Origin: Lachnospiraceae bacterium
Lineage (GTDB): Bacteria > Bacillota_A > Clostridia > Lachnospirales > Lachnospiraceae
Reading direction: 5' to 3'
DNA: 31,231 nucleotides
NCBI GenBank assembly: GCA_009774465.1
Contig: VSNT01000029.1
Location: 1-31,231, forward strand
Part shown: positions 1 to 7,830 of the stretch, one piece after another
Layout of the letters: every line of letters begins with the position of its first letter
Position numbering within the stretch: position 1 is the first letter of the stretch
Position numbers and translations under genes: made by a program
The notes under the pieces: model-generated
Databases searched by the model: none
What the model was told of the DNA's origin: nothing
Seen by the model: the letters and a program-made list of their open reading frames with translations, nothing else

Positions 1-401
1 TTATTATTTACTTTCAAATCCTTAATCTGTGAAATTAACTCGTAAAAAAGTGTAATGGCTTCTTCCATCTCTCTTTTTTCAATAAGAAGATTTCCTCCAT
101 ACCTGCTATTAGTTTCCCAGTCAGAAATATCACTTGCTCTTCTTTTTAAACCATTTGAAACCTGAAAACCATATCCTTCCACCAAAAAAATCAGTGCAGC
201 CAGATCATGTGTCCTGAATTTCCTTGTAGTGTCATCCATTCCATAGTGATCATGAAGCAAATGTTTTAGCGCCTTTTCAATGCCCTGTTGAATATGATAG
301 GCAGCCAGGTCAAACAGTCCTTCATCATTCGTAGGATTACTTGCAGGAGACAATAAAAGCCTGGCAGCAGTAATATCATCCATAGCCTTTTTAAGATTCA
401 T
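1..401 (-). CDS. HEPN domain protein, probable toxin of HEPN/MNT pair (partial at window edge)
   Basis: Translating the minus strand from the ATG at 401 gives at least 133 residues with no stop before the window edge, so the C-terminus is missing. The helix around residues 34-49 (AYHIQQGIEKALKHLL) is typical of HEPN domains. R60-KFRT-H65 fits the RX4-6H RNase motif of the superfamily. A GGAG sequence lies 9 bases before the start. The gene overlaps the 3' end of the MNT nucleotidyltransferase gene by 11 bases, which implies translational coupling. In the studied HepT/MntA systems the HEPN protein is an RNase toxin that the MNT partner silences by adding AMP to a tyrosine two residues after the catalytic histidine. 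Here that residue is leucine (HDL), so control may differ. The family call is firm; the toxin role is inferred from the pairing. Confidence 0.85.
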   Translation of the reverse strand, partial: MNLKKAMDDITAARLLLSPASNPTNDEGLFDLAAYHIQQGIEKALKHLLHDHYGMDDTTRKFRTHDLAALIFLVEGYGFQVSNGLKRRASDISDWETNSRYGGNLLIEKREMEEAITLFYELISQIKDLKVNN

Positions 402-705
402 ATACCACCACTCCCTTTTCATCGATCTCATTTTTTAGTTCATTTCCAATATGGCTATATACCAAAAAATCACAATTATAATCACATACCTGATTTATGG
501 ATGCTCTCAAGTTAAACAATCTTAAATCTTTGGTATCACAGGTAATATCAAAGCAAATATCAATATCACTGTCATTCTGGCATTCTTTTGTCACACTGCT
601 GCCAAAGACAATCAGGCGCTTCACAATAGACGTATTTTCAGCAATTTTACATACACTATTTACAACATCCCTTTTCTTCTCATTTACTAAAGATATGTCT
701 TTCAT
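391..705 (-). CDS. MNT-type minimal nucleotidyltransferase, probable antitoxin
   Basis: A 104-residue protein, the usual size of minimal nucleotidyltransferases. It carries an exact GSX10DXD motif: G35-S36, then ten residues, then D47-I-D49, the metal- and nucleotide-binding signature of the polymerase beta superfamily. The ATG at 705 is preceded by a GGGAG site at 5-base spacing. It is the first gene of a two-gene operon with the HEPN protein, which starts 11 bases before this gene's stop. In MntA-like pairs this protein transfers AMP from ATP to the HEPN toxin and inactivates it. The complete active-site motif suggests a working enzyme. The antitoxin role is inferred from gene order and the known HEPN/MNT systems. 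A confident promoter lies upstream at 784-812. Confidence 0.87.
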   Translation of the reverse strand: MKDISLVNEKKRDVVNSVCKIAENTSIVKRLIVFGSSVTKECQNDSDIDICFDITCDTKDLRLFNLRASINQVCDYNCDFLVYSHIGNELKNEIDEKGVVVYES

Positions 706-783
706 ATACTTTCTCCCTTACGCCAATCAGGCCCATCAATAACAAACTATTCTTCACACCACTGGCACCATTTAATTGATTAT

Positions 784-812
784 ATTATATGCTTTTCCTT
801 TGCTTTTATCAA
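784..812 (-). promoter_or_regulatory. Sigma-A-type promoter for the MNT/HEPN pair
   Basis: On the minus strand TTGATA (812-807) is followed by a 17-base spacer and a perfect TATAAT (789-784). It lies about 80 bases before the MNT start codon. The good match and spacing suggest constitutive expression by the housekeeping sigma factor. Confidence 0.7.
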
Positions 813-833
813 CATCTCTTTCTTCTTTTAAAA

Positions 834-855
834 CGTTGGAAACATTTCTAACCTG
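834..855 (-). terminator. Weak candidate terminator after the sugar operon
   Basis: Just downstream of the last operon gene, the minus strand reads GTTAGAA, a short loop, then TTCCAAC, followed by GTTTTAAAAG. The stem is short with one mismatch and the T-run is only four bases. Termination here would be inefficient, so some read-through into the MNT/HEPN pair is possible. Confidence 0.25.
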
Positions 856-867
856 ACCAAATCAACT

Positions 868-1563
868 TCAATTCTGCCCATAATACGCATGTTCCCCATG
901 CTTCCTGTAATAATGTTTATCCTGTATTTCTCTGGGGGCAGACATATTTCGGGGATTAATCGCCTCACAATGTGCTGCCATTTTGGCAACCTCTTCTAAC
1001 ACCACCGCATTGTGAACCGCATCAGCCGCATTTTTCCCCCAGGTAAAAGGGCCATGATTTTTACAAAGTACCGCCGGGGTTGCCTGATAATCAATTTCAC
1101 GCGCCCCAAACTCGTCCGCAATCAAAGTTCCGGTGTTCTTTTCATAGGCTTCTTCAATTTCCTCTTTTGTCAAGTTACGGACGCAGGGAACTTCTCCATA
1201 AATATAATCCGCATGGGTAGTTCCATAGCAGGGAATCGGCCGGCCAGCCTGTGCCCAGCTTGTTGCCCAGGAAGAATGGGTATGTACAATCCCGCCAATA
1301 TCAGGAAACCGGCTGTAAAGAACCGCATGGGTTGCCGTATCCGAAGAAGGATTATATTTTCCCTCCACCTTTACGCCATTTAAATCCACCACAACCATAT
1401 CCTCCGCCTTAAGCTTCTCATACTCCACTCCGCTTGGCTTTATCACAAACAGTCCCGACTCTCTGTCAATACCGCTGGCATTTCCCCAGGTAAAAGTAAC
1501 AAGTCCAAACTTTGGAAGCTGCATGTTTGCTTCATAAACTTCCTGCTTTAACTGCTCTAGCAT
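868..1563 (-). CDS. ulaF: L-ribulose-5-phosphate 4-epimerase (AraD/UlaF/SgbE family)
   Basis: A 231-residue class II aldolase-fold protein, the same length as E. coli AraD and UlaF. It converts L-ribulose 5-phosphate to D-xylulose 5-phosphate by retro-aldol cleavage and re-addition. The zinc ligands H94 and H96 (VHTHS) and H170 (KNHGPF) are present, as are the acid/base residues D119 and Y228. These match E. coli AraD His95, His97, His171, Asp120 and Tyr229 with an offset of one. AAAGGAG lies 5 bases before the ATG. It is the last gene of the operon, 15 bases after the beta-propeller gene. With the UlaE-like 3-epimerase in the same operon, the ula/sgb-type role (L-xylulose 5-P to L-ribulose 5-P to D-xylulose 5-P) is more likely than arabinose use, since araA is absent. 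The product feeds the encoded transketolase. Confidence 0.9.
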   Translation of the reverse strand: MLEQLKQEVYEANMQLPKFGLVTFTWGNASGIDRESGLFVIKPSGVEYEKLKAEDMVVVDLNGVKVEGKYNPSSDTATHAVLYSRFPDIGGIVHTHSSWATSWAQAGRPIPCYGTTHADYIYGEVPCVRNLTKEEIEEAYEKNTGTLIADEFGAREIDYQATPAVLCKNHGPFTWGKNAADAVHNAVVLEEVAKMAAHCEAINPRNMSAPREIQDKHYYRKHGEHAYYGQN

Positions 1564-1578
1564 ATTACTCCTTTCCCA

Positions 1579-2625
1579 TCACCATTCTAAGGTATACATG
1601 GCAATTTCATCAATTTCTCTGTTTGCCGAAATCAAAATATCCTTTCCTTCATCCACATAATGAAACACATTTGCCGAACCACAATCCCTGTCAATCAGTT
1701 CATGGCAATACCCCTTTTTCTCATCCCACCAAAAGACAATCAAATTGCGCTCTGCCTTCCGATGTCCTACAATCAGCGCCTGTTTTCCACATAAGCTTCC
1801 GCCATAAATTGCATGGGTAAACTCCGCCGGCTTTTCATACTCATAAACCTTCTTAAAACCTTCTTCCTTCTTTTTATAAATACAAATTTTATCCCCATGA
1901 AAAGGAGATAAAACCGCCAGTTCCTTTTCGCCGTCCCTGTCAAAATCCACCAGCACCGCATCACTTGAAGGGGTGGTAAGAAGCTGCTCTATTTCCCACG
2001 CTCCATCTGCATTCACCGGAGGCAGGAAACGGAACACACCGCAGTCAGCAGAAATCAGGCAGGAATCCATATCATTTTCCCGGATTCTGTAATACCCATG
2101 ATTTTTCAGCATATTTTCTTTGATCACCTGCATCCTTAGCTGATGCGCTCCATCAAATCCGCTTAAATCCTCCGGAAGTACCGCTGCATAAACCTTCCCC
2201 GGCACAGACCAGTCATCTTTAAACCTATGCCCTGATTTCAGCGTACAGGCAATCAAATGATTGATTCCATTCCTTTTTACAATATCAAAACGATGCACAT
2301 GAGGAAGTTTTACAAGGGTGCGCACCTCCCATTCTCCATCTTCCTTATGAGACACAATAACAATCTCCGCGTCAGCAGAATCATTTGGAGAATAAAACTT
2401 ATGGGTAGCCAGAAACTGTCCATCCCTTTCCGGCACCTGAACCATGCTCATGGCTCCTCCCGCCCCATCCCACACGGTATCCAAAAGCTTCCCCTTCCTG
2501 TCAAACAAAAGGCACCTGTCTGTCTTCTCCGCCGCCACTAAAATGCAATCCTGCCCCCGGTCACATAGTGGTGCAATTGAATAACACTTCGTCAGCCTGG
2601 AAATTATTTTTTTCTCCACTTTCAT
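1579..2625 (-). CDS. Predicted beta-propeller protein of unknown function in the sugar operon
   Basis: A protein of 348 residues starting at the ATG at 2625, which has AAAGGAG upstream. Upstream in-frame starts would overlap the ulaE-like gene and lack a site. Short beta-rich repeats run through the protein, each resembling a propeller blade (for example CILVAAEKTDRCLLFDRKG). Near residue 230 the segment VDFDRDGEKELAVL is an FG-GAP/VCBS-type calcium loop (DxDxDG..EL). There is no signal peptide, so it appears cytoplasmic. It sits 19 bases after the ulaE-like gene and 15 before the 4-epimerase, so it is co-expressed with pentulose-phosphate enzymes. Propellers can be lactonases, epimerases, lyases or binding proteins. 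I cannot assign a reaction. I see no known family signature beyond the propeller pattern. Confidence 0.7.
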   Translation of the reverse strand: MKVEKKIISRLTKCYSIAPLCDRGQDCILVAAEKTDRCLLFDRKGKLLDTVWDGAGGAMSMVQVPERDGQFLATHKFYSPNDSADAEIVIVSHKEDGEWEVRTLVKLPHVHRFDIVKRNGINHLIACTLKSGHRFKDDWSVPGKVYAAVLPEDLSGFDGAHQLRMQVIKENMLKNHGYYRIRENDMDSCLISADCGVFRFLPPVNADGAWEIEQLLTTPSSDAVLVDFDRDGEKELAVLSPFHGDKICIYKKKEEGFKKVYEYEKPAEFTHAIYGGSLCGKQALIVGHRKAERNLIVFWWDEKKGYCHELIDRDCGSANVFHYVDEGKDILISANREIDEIAMYTLEW

Positions 2626-2644
2626 CCCCTCAGCTCCTTTCCTT

Positions 2645-3490
2645 CTATTCCATCCGCTCCAAAATCCCCGAAAACTTCCGGTGGGCAAATGTTAAATCCC
2701 CCTGCCAATCAGGATTCCCCGTATACCAGAACTCCGTCACAAACTTGCGTACCTGCATCTCCCAGGCCTTTTCTATTGCCTCCTCAAAAGCCACATGTCC
2801 GGTTCCATAGGGAATTTCCCTGAATTTTCCCGGAACCGCTTCCTTTAGATGCATTGCAAGAAAATGCCCTCTCCCCAGTTCCAAATCCTCCAATACATCA
2901 TTTTTGTATGTACAGGCAGCATTGGTAAGATTTCCAATATCAGGATAAATCTGCAGATAGCTGGAATTCACCAGTGTTACATACTTCATGGCTTTTTCCA
3001 CTGTATTCATAAATTCTGTTTCCATTGTCTCAAATCCAAGAGATACTCCGGCACAGCCTGCAAGATGGACTGCTTTCTTCAAGTTTTCCCAAAAAAACCT
3101 TTTTGTTTCCACATTGGATTCTTCATAGTAAACATCATACCCTGCCAGTTGAATGATACGGACGCCCAAATCTTCTGCAAGACGAATTGCTTTGTCCATG
3201 ATTTCCATCCCTTTTTCACGTATAACCGGATTGCTGCTTCCCAGAGGATATTTCCGGTGACCGCTTAAGCACATGGTTCGTATGGAAATTCCTGTTTTTC
3301 TCATAGTCAAAATCAACTGCTGCCGGTCCTTTTCTGACATATCCAGCCGATTTAGCTTTTCTTCCGTCTCATCAATGCTGATTTCCACAAAATCATAGCC
3401 CGCTTCCTTTGCCGCCAAAAGCTTTTCTTCCCATGACAGTTCCGGCGGCATGGCCTTTTCATACAGTCCCAACGAATACTTTTTTCCCAT
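2645..3490 (-). CDS. ulaE: L-ribulose-5-phosphate 3-epimerase (UlaE/SgbU family)
   Basis: A TIM-barrel protein of 281 residues, close to the 284 of E. coli UlaE. The start at 3490 follows GGAGG; the longer open frame upstream runs through the ulaG-like gene and is not family sequence. It interconverts L-xylulose 5-phosphate and L-ribulose 5-phosphate. The four metal ligands expected for UlaE can be placed: E154 (GFETME), D184 (IYPDIGN), H214 (LAMHLKE) and E253 (VTEFW). E. coli uses E155, D185, H211 and E251. The N-terminal half has the xylose-isomerase-like barrel pattern (VEISIDE near residue 35, RTMCLSGHRKYPLGS at 71-85). It lies 19 bases downstream of the lactonase gene and upstream of the propeller gene, in the middle of a ula-type catabolic block. 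Confidence 0.9.
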   Translation of the reverse strand: MGKKYSLGLYEKAMPPELSWEEKLLAAKEAGYDFVEISIDETEEKLNRLDMSEKDRQQLILTMRKTGISIRTMCLSGHRKYPLGSSNPVIREKGMEIMDKAIRLAEDLGVRIIQLAGYDVYYEESNVETKRFFWENLKKAVHLAGCAGVSLGFETMETEFMNTVEKAMKYVTLVNSSYLQIYPDIGNLTNAACTYKNDVLEDLELGRGHFLAMHLKEAVPGKFREIPYGTGHVAFEEAIEKAWEMQVRKFVTEFWYTGNPDWQGDLTFAHRKFSGILERME

Positions 3491-3509
3491 AGACTTTTTC
3501 CTCCGGTAT

Positions 3510-4613
3510 CTACAGACAGGAGCGAAAAGGAATATTCTGCGCCGCTTCAAAGCAGTCCTCAAATCCTCTTCTGTGATGATATTCCCTTTTATCCTTCTCG
3601 GCAGGATAGACATACTTTCCTCCCACCTCCCAGAAAAAGGGGTGGAATCCATACCCAAGCCTGTCTTTTTTCATTTCATAAAGTACACGAATCTCATTTA
3701 CATCTGCCATAAAATTTGTCCACACGTCATAGTGAATGGGAATTACCACCTTACACCCTAACGCTTCCGCCATTCGCAGAATATCGCAGGAAGTCATTTT
3801 ATCTGTGATGCCCACCGGATTTTCTCCATAAGAGCCAAATGCCACATCAACGTCATAGTCTTTCCCGTGTTTGGCAAAATAAATGGAATAATGAGAGTCT
3901 CCACTATGATAAATATTTCCTCCCGGCGTCTTTATCAGGTAATTAACTGCCTTTTCGTCCATATCTACAGGACAGATTCCTGTCAGATCTTCTCTGTCCT
4001 CTCCCTGAGAATCGGTTGTAACAAGGCAGGTCCGGTCAAAGGAATCCAGTACAACAATCTCCAAATCCTTAATTTTAATGGAATCTCCTGGTTTTACAAT
4101 TTTGCAGCGTTCCTCCGGCACTCCCCACTTTTTCCACAACTCCACAGACTTCTTTGGCCCGATAAAGGGAACCGGAATTTTCCTGCCGGATTCATCTGTA
4201 GTGGTCATGCCGCTTTGAATCACATGAGCTGCATATTCCACACTCATATGGTCCTGATGATAATGCGTGGCAATCACCGCATCCACCTGCTTTACCGCAA
4301 AAGGATCCAGCACAAAAGGAACCGCCCGCAGATTCGGCTGCATTTTTCTTCCTCCGCACATATTGGCCATTTGATGCCCGGGCTTCATTTTTCCATCTCC
4401 ATGTGTCCTTTTCCCATTTCCGTTCCAAAAATCAATGGTAATATTACACTCTTCCGGCGTTTTAATCCATAATCCCGTACACCCAAGCCACCACATTGCA
4501 ACATTGCCTGCCGGTACCTTTTCCTGCTCAATCTCTTCATTCAGCCACGTCCCCCATTCGGGAAACGTATTCAAAATCCATTCCTCTCTCGTAATTTCAT
4601 CCACTCTCGCCAT
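3510..4613 (-). CDS. ulaG: L-ascorbate-6-phosphate lactonase-like metallo-hydrolase (UlaG family)
   Basis: A 367-residue metallo-beta-lactamase-fold protein, similar in length to E. coli UlaG (354). The metal motif HxHxDH is present as H117-Y-H119-Q-D121-H122, with further likely ligands in HSGDSHYS and IPIHYDVW. In E. coli UlaG opens the lactone of L-ascorbate 6-phosphate to 3-keto-L-gulonate 6-phosphate in the cytoplasm. The N-terminal WWLGCTGLWIKT and the DPF/CNITIDFW segments are characteristic of the UlaG group. AAAGGAG precedes the ATG. It lies between the transketolase C subunit (13-base gap) and the UlaE-like epimerase. No UlaD decarboxylase or UlaABC PTS is encoded here, so the true substrate may be another cyclic ester or lactone. 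Family assignment is strong; substrate is uncertain. Confidence 0.87.
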   Translation of the reverse strand: MARVDEITREEWILNTFPEWGTWLNEEIEQEKVPAGNVAMWWLGCTGLWIKTPEECNITIDFWNGNGKRTHGDGKMKPGHQMANMCGGRKMQPNLRAVPFVLDPFAVKQVDAVIATHYHQDHMSVEYAAHVIQSGMTTTDESGRKIPVPFIGPKKSVELWKKWGVPEERCKIVKPGDSIKIKDLEIVVLDSFDRTCLVTTDSQGEDREDLTGICPVDMDEKAVNYLIKTPGGNIYHSGDSHYSIYFAKHGKDYDVDVAFGSYGENPVGITDKMTSCDILRMAEALGCKVVIPIHYDVWTNFMADVNEIRVLYEMKKDRLGYGFHPFFWEVGGKYVYPAEKDKREYHHRRGFEDCFEAAQNIPFRSCL

Positions 4614-4626
4614 AACTGCTCCTTTC

Positions 4627-5583
4627 CTATTCTGAAATTTTCAAAAATTCTTTTACCTGCTCATAAATTCCCTTTCCGTCCAGCATATATTTTTCCAGCA
4701 GCGCCTGTGCGGAACCTGATTCTCCAAACACATCCTGCATTCCTATCTTTTTTACCGGTACCGGATATGCCTCGCCAAGCACATCTTCTACCCCGCTTCC
4801 CAGTCCGCCAATCACAGAATGTTCTTCCACTGTCACAACCTTTCCTGTTTTACGTGCCGAGCTTAAAATCATGTCCTTATCCAAAGGTTTAATCGTACAA
4901 ATATTGATCACCTCTGCACCAATATCATCCTTCTTAAGTTCTTCTGCTGCCTCAAGTGCATTTGCCACGCAGATGCCGGTGGCTATAATAGTCACATCGC
5001 TTCCTTCTCTAATCAGGCTGCCTTTTCCCATTTCAAATTTATAATCCAGCCGGTCATTAATCACAGGACACGGGCCACGTCCAAATCTTAAATAAACAGG
5101 ACCTTCATATTCTGCCGCCGCTTTAACTGCCGCTTTTGCCTCAATATCATCTGACGGGCACATCACCACCATTTGGGGAATTGTCCTCATCAGTGCAATG
5201 TCCTCATTACACTGGTGAGTGGCTCCATCCTCTCCCACAGTAATGCCCCCGTGGGTGGCTCCAATTTTCACATTCAAATGAGGATATCCCACCGAATTTC
5301 TAATCTGTTCAAATGCCCTTCCTGCTGCAAACATGGCAAAGCTGCTGGCAAAAGGTATCTTTCCTGCTGCGGCAAGCCCTGCCGCCACGCCTATCATATT
5401 GCTCTCTGCAATGCCGCAGTCTATATGTCTGTCGGGAAACTTTTTCTTAAAAATTTCTGTCTTTGTAGCCGATGCCAAGTCAGCATCCAGTACCACAATA
5501 TCCTTATTTTCTGCTCCAAGCTGAGCAAGGGCATTTCCGTAGCTTTCTCTGGTGGCAATCTTTTTCACTGTATTTTCTCCCAT
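4627..5583 (-). CDS. Transketolase, C-terminal subunit (split enzyme)
   Basis: A 318-residue protein containing the pyrimidine-binding and C-terminal domains of transketolase. The segment HIDCGIAESNMIGVAAGLA near residues 53-72 holds the conserved glutamate that activates thiamine diphosphate. SSFAMFAAGRAFEQIRNSV and THGGITVGEDGATHQ are also typical. The C-terminal domain begins near residue 195 (GSDVTIIATG). A strong AAGGAGG lies 8 bases before the ATG at 5583. The start lies 19 bases inside the N-terminal subunit gene, which favours coupled, equimolar translation. Together the two subunits move two-carbon units from ketose to aldose phosphates in the pentose phosphate pathway. The substrates would come from the 4-epimerase (xylulose 5-P) and the ribokinase (ribose 5-P). 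Confidence 0.94.
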   Translation of the reverse strand: MGENTVKKIATRESYGNALAQLGAENKDIVVLDADLASATKTEIFKKKFPDRHIDCGIAESNMIGVAAGLAAAGKIPFASSFAMFAAGRAFEQIRNSVGYPHLNVKIGATHGGITVGEDGATHQCNEDIALMRTIPQMVVMCPSDDIEAKAAVKAAAEYEGPVYLRFGRGPCPVINDRLDYKFEMGKGSLIREGSDVTIIATGICVANALEAAEELKKDDIGAEVINICTIKPLDKDMILSSARKTGKVVTVEEHSVIGGLGSGVEDVLGEAYPVPVKKIGMQDVFGESGSAQALLEKYMLDGKGIYEQVKEFLKISE

Positions 5584-6425
5584 CCGGATTCCTCCTTTAA
5601 AAGTATTTTATCTATATTTTCAAGCTCAGCCATCGCCGCCTCATACTGCCCGTCATCAGGCGCCTTTCCGTGCCATCCGGCATCTCCCTCCATAAAAGAG
5701 ATTCCTTTTCCTTTGACGCTGTGTGCAATCACTGCTGTAGGCATTCCTTCGGTATTTTCCGCTTCCTTAAATGCCGCCCGTAAAGAATCAAAATCATGGG
5801 CGTCTGCATGAACTACATGAAACTGAAACGCCTCAAATTTTTTATCAATGGGATAAGGAGAGCAGACATTTTCAATATTCCCGTCAATTTGAAGTCCATT
5901 GTTGTCCACGATTACCACCAGATGATCCAGCCTATGGTGGCCGGCAAACATGGCCGCCTCCCACACCTGTCCCTCCTGAAGCTCCCCGTCTCCCAAAAGG
6001 GTGTAAACTTTATACGCCTTATGATCCATCTTTGCTGCCAGAGCCATGCCTGCCGCCGCGGAAATCCCCTGTCCCAAAGAACCGCTTGACATGTCAACGC
6101 CGGGAATATGGTTCATACAGGGATGTCCCTGTAAATAAGAACCCAGCCTGCGCAGCGAAAGCAAATCCTCCACCGGGAAAAAACCTCTGTAAGCCAAAGC
6201 AGCATACAATCCCGGCGCAGTGTGTCCCTTGGAAAGCACAAACCGGTCCCTGTCTTCCATCCTGGGGTTTTCAGGATCGATATTCATTTTTTCAAAATAA
6301 AGATAGGTAAAAATATCCGCCGCTGATAAGGAGCCCCCCGGATGTCCTGCTTTTGCACTGTGAACAGCACTCACAATGCCCTTGCGTATCTGATTTGCTG
6401 TTTTCTTTAGTTCAAGATTATTCAT
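5565..6425 (-). CDS. Transketolase, N-terminal subunit (split enzyme)
   Basis: A 286-residue protein with the thiamine diphosphate-binding domain. GHPGGSLSAADI lies near residue 28, and the cofactor/metal motif GDGELQEGQVWEAA is followed by VDNNGLQ about 30 residues later, the GDG-X(~28)-N signature. The start at 6425 is preferred because GGAGG lies 11 bases upstream. An in-frame ATG at 6443 lacks a site and would overlap the kinase gene. Its 3' end overlaps the C-subunit gene by 19 bases. Split transketolases are common in Clostridia, both as housekeeping and as operon-specific copies. This copy is clearly part of the sugar operon, 7 bases after the FGGY kinase. Confidence 0.94.
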   Translation of the reverse strand: MNNLELKKTANQIRKGIVSAVHSAKAGHPGGSLSAADIFTYLYFEKMNIDPENPRMEDRDRFVLSKGHTAPGLYAALAYRGFFPVEDLLSLRRLGSYLQGHPCMNHIPGVDMSSGSLGQGISAAAGMALAAKMDHKAYKVYTLLGDGELQEGQVWEAAMFAGHHRLDHLVVIVDNNGLQIDGNIENVCSPYPIDKKFEAFQFHVVHADAHDFDSLRAAFKEAENTEGMPTAVIAHSVKGKGISFMEGDAGWHGKAPDDGQYEAAMAELENIDKILLKEESGWEKIQ

Positions 6426-6432
6426 AGTAGAC

Positions 6433-7782
6433 TTATCCTCCATCTATATTCAGCGCCCGCAGTCCGGATTTAAGCGCCCCAAAAGCAGTGGCTTCTGCCT
6501 CATCCGCCCTGCAGATGTTTCTGCCCAGCGTATCTTCTAAAATCCCCATTAAAAATTCAGATTTTGAAAGCCCTCCTGATACCTTTATCTGATTCTTTTT
6601 TTCAGGAATCATTGCTTCCACACTTTTTACACATCCTGCCACATCCCGGATAATTCCCTCTAATCCGGCGCGGGCAAAATCCTCTCTGGTGTGTTGAATC
6701 AAAATATTGGTAAAGCTTCCCTTTTGCAGGGGATTCCACTCCGGCGTTCCAGTTCCTGTAAGCGCATTGACAAAGCACATTCCATGCGCCCCTTTGGGCG
6801 ATCTTTCCGCTTCCTTAAGCAGCATTTTAAGCGCTTCTTCTTTATCCAGATGACTGTAAAAGGTATTGCACAGCCAATCCAGGGTTGTTCCTGCATTTGG
6901 CACCATTCCCTCCAGAATCCATGTGTCCTTTGCAGCTCCTGCGTTACAGTTCACCCGCATTTCCAGATCAAGCACCGGCCTGTCTGTCTGTGCAATTACA
7001 TAGGCGCCGGTTCCCATATTGCAGATCAGGCAGTCCTCTGTTCCATTCTGCATTCCAAGGGCTGCACACTGCTGATCCCCTCCGGCAGACACTACTGGAA
7101 TACTCTGTGCCATTCCCAGAAGATGAGTAACACAAACTCTTGTCCTGCCAATCACACTTCCCACCGGAGCAAGAGTACACAGTTTATCTATATCAATCTG
7201 AAACAAATTAAGAAGTTCCTCTGACCACTTCTCCATATGCAGATCATATAGGCAAGTCCGGCTGGCAATTGAGGTGTCCGTAACATATTCACCGGTCAGA
7301 TAATGCAGCACATATTCCTGAAATCCAATCATCTTTACCGCCTGCTCGTAAATTTCTGGCATATGTATTTTTACATATTGCATTTTAGGTGCGGAAAAGA
7401 CCGGGGAAGGACGCATCCCGCAAATTCCATAGATTGTTTTTATCTTTGCCCCCAATTCCTCTATCAGGCTGACACATCTTTTATCCTGCCACATAAGTGC
7501 ATGGCAGAGAGCACGCCCATCCTTTCCCATTGGAATTACGGAAGAGCGCTGGGCAGTCACGGAAATTCCATCTATCTTTACTTTCTCCGCCCTGCAAAAA
7601 CTGCCTGTTTCTTTAAGGCTCCTTTCAAGGGCTTCATCCAACTGCCCCATTTCCATAAGAACGCCTCCGTCAGATGTATAAGTAAGCCCGTATTTACTTT
7701 GACAACTTTTTAAAATATGTCCGCGGCAGTCCATCAGCATGGCTCTCATGCTTGAAGTACCAATATCCAAAATCAGCAGCAT
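6433..7782 (-). CDS. FGGY-family carbohydrate kinase, probably a pentulose kinase
   Basis: A 449-residue ATP-dependent sugar kinase of the FGGY family. The N-terminal phosphate loop LDIGTSSMRAM (residues 5-15) is present. The likely catalytic base is D236 in SAGGDQQCAALG, and the ATP-binding region NMGTGAYV follows. The C-terminal nucleotide-binding segment is VSGGLSKSEFLMGILEDTLG. AAAGGAG precedes the ATG. Family members phosphorylate ribulose, xylulose, rhamnulose, gluconate, glycerol and others, and sequence alone does not settle the substrate. Context with UlaE- and UlaF-like epimerases makes L-xylulose (LyxK-like) or L-ribulose attractive, because either product would enter the encoded epimerase route. 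The gene lies between GH32 and the transketolase genes and is transcribed with them. Confidence 0.87.
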   Translation of the reverse strand: MLLILDIGTSSMRAMLMDCRGHILKSCQSKYGLTYTSDGGVLMEMGQLDEALERSLKETGSFCRAEKVKIDGISVTAQRSSVIPMGKDGRALCHALMWQDKRCVSLIEELGAKIKTIYGICGMRPSPVFSAPKMQYVKIHMPEIYEQAVKMIGFQEYVLHYLTGEYVTDTSIASRTCLYDLHMEKWSEELLNLFQIDIDKLCTLAPVGSVIGRTRVCVTHLLGMAQSIPVVSAGGDQQCAALGMQNGTEDCLICNMGTGAYVIAQTDRPVLDLEMRVNCNAGAAKDTWILEGMVPNAGTTLDWLCNTFYSHLDKEEALKMLLKEAERSPKGAHGMCFVNALTGTGTPEWNPLQKGSFTNILIQHTREDFARAGLEGIIRDVAGCVKSVEAMIPEKKNQIKVSGGLSKSEFLMGILEDTLGRNICRADEAEATAFGALKSGLRALNIDGG

Positions 7783-7830
7783 ACTCTCTCCTTTACAATC
7801 CTTTTCCAGTGAAATACCTATAAGTATCTG

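Noticed and set aside
3867..4472. Plus-strand open frame of 201 codons opposite the UlaG-like gene
   Set aside because: It is a shadow of a well-supported gene; its composition is unlike the neighbours and no site precedes it.
3510..4613. Calling the region a standard ascorbate utilisation operon
   Set aside because: No PTS components and no UlaD decarboxylase are present, while an ABC importer and GH32 are; the family match alone does not fix the substrate.
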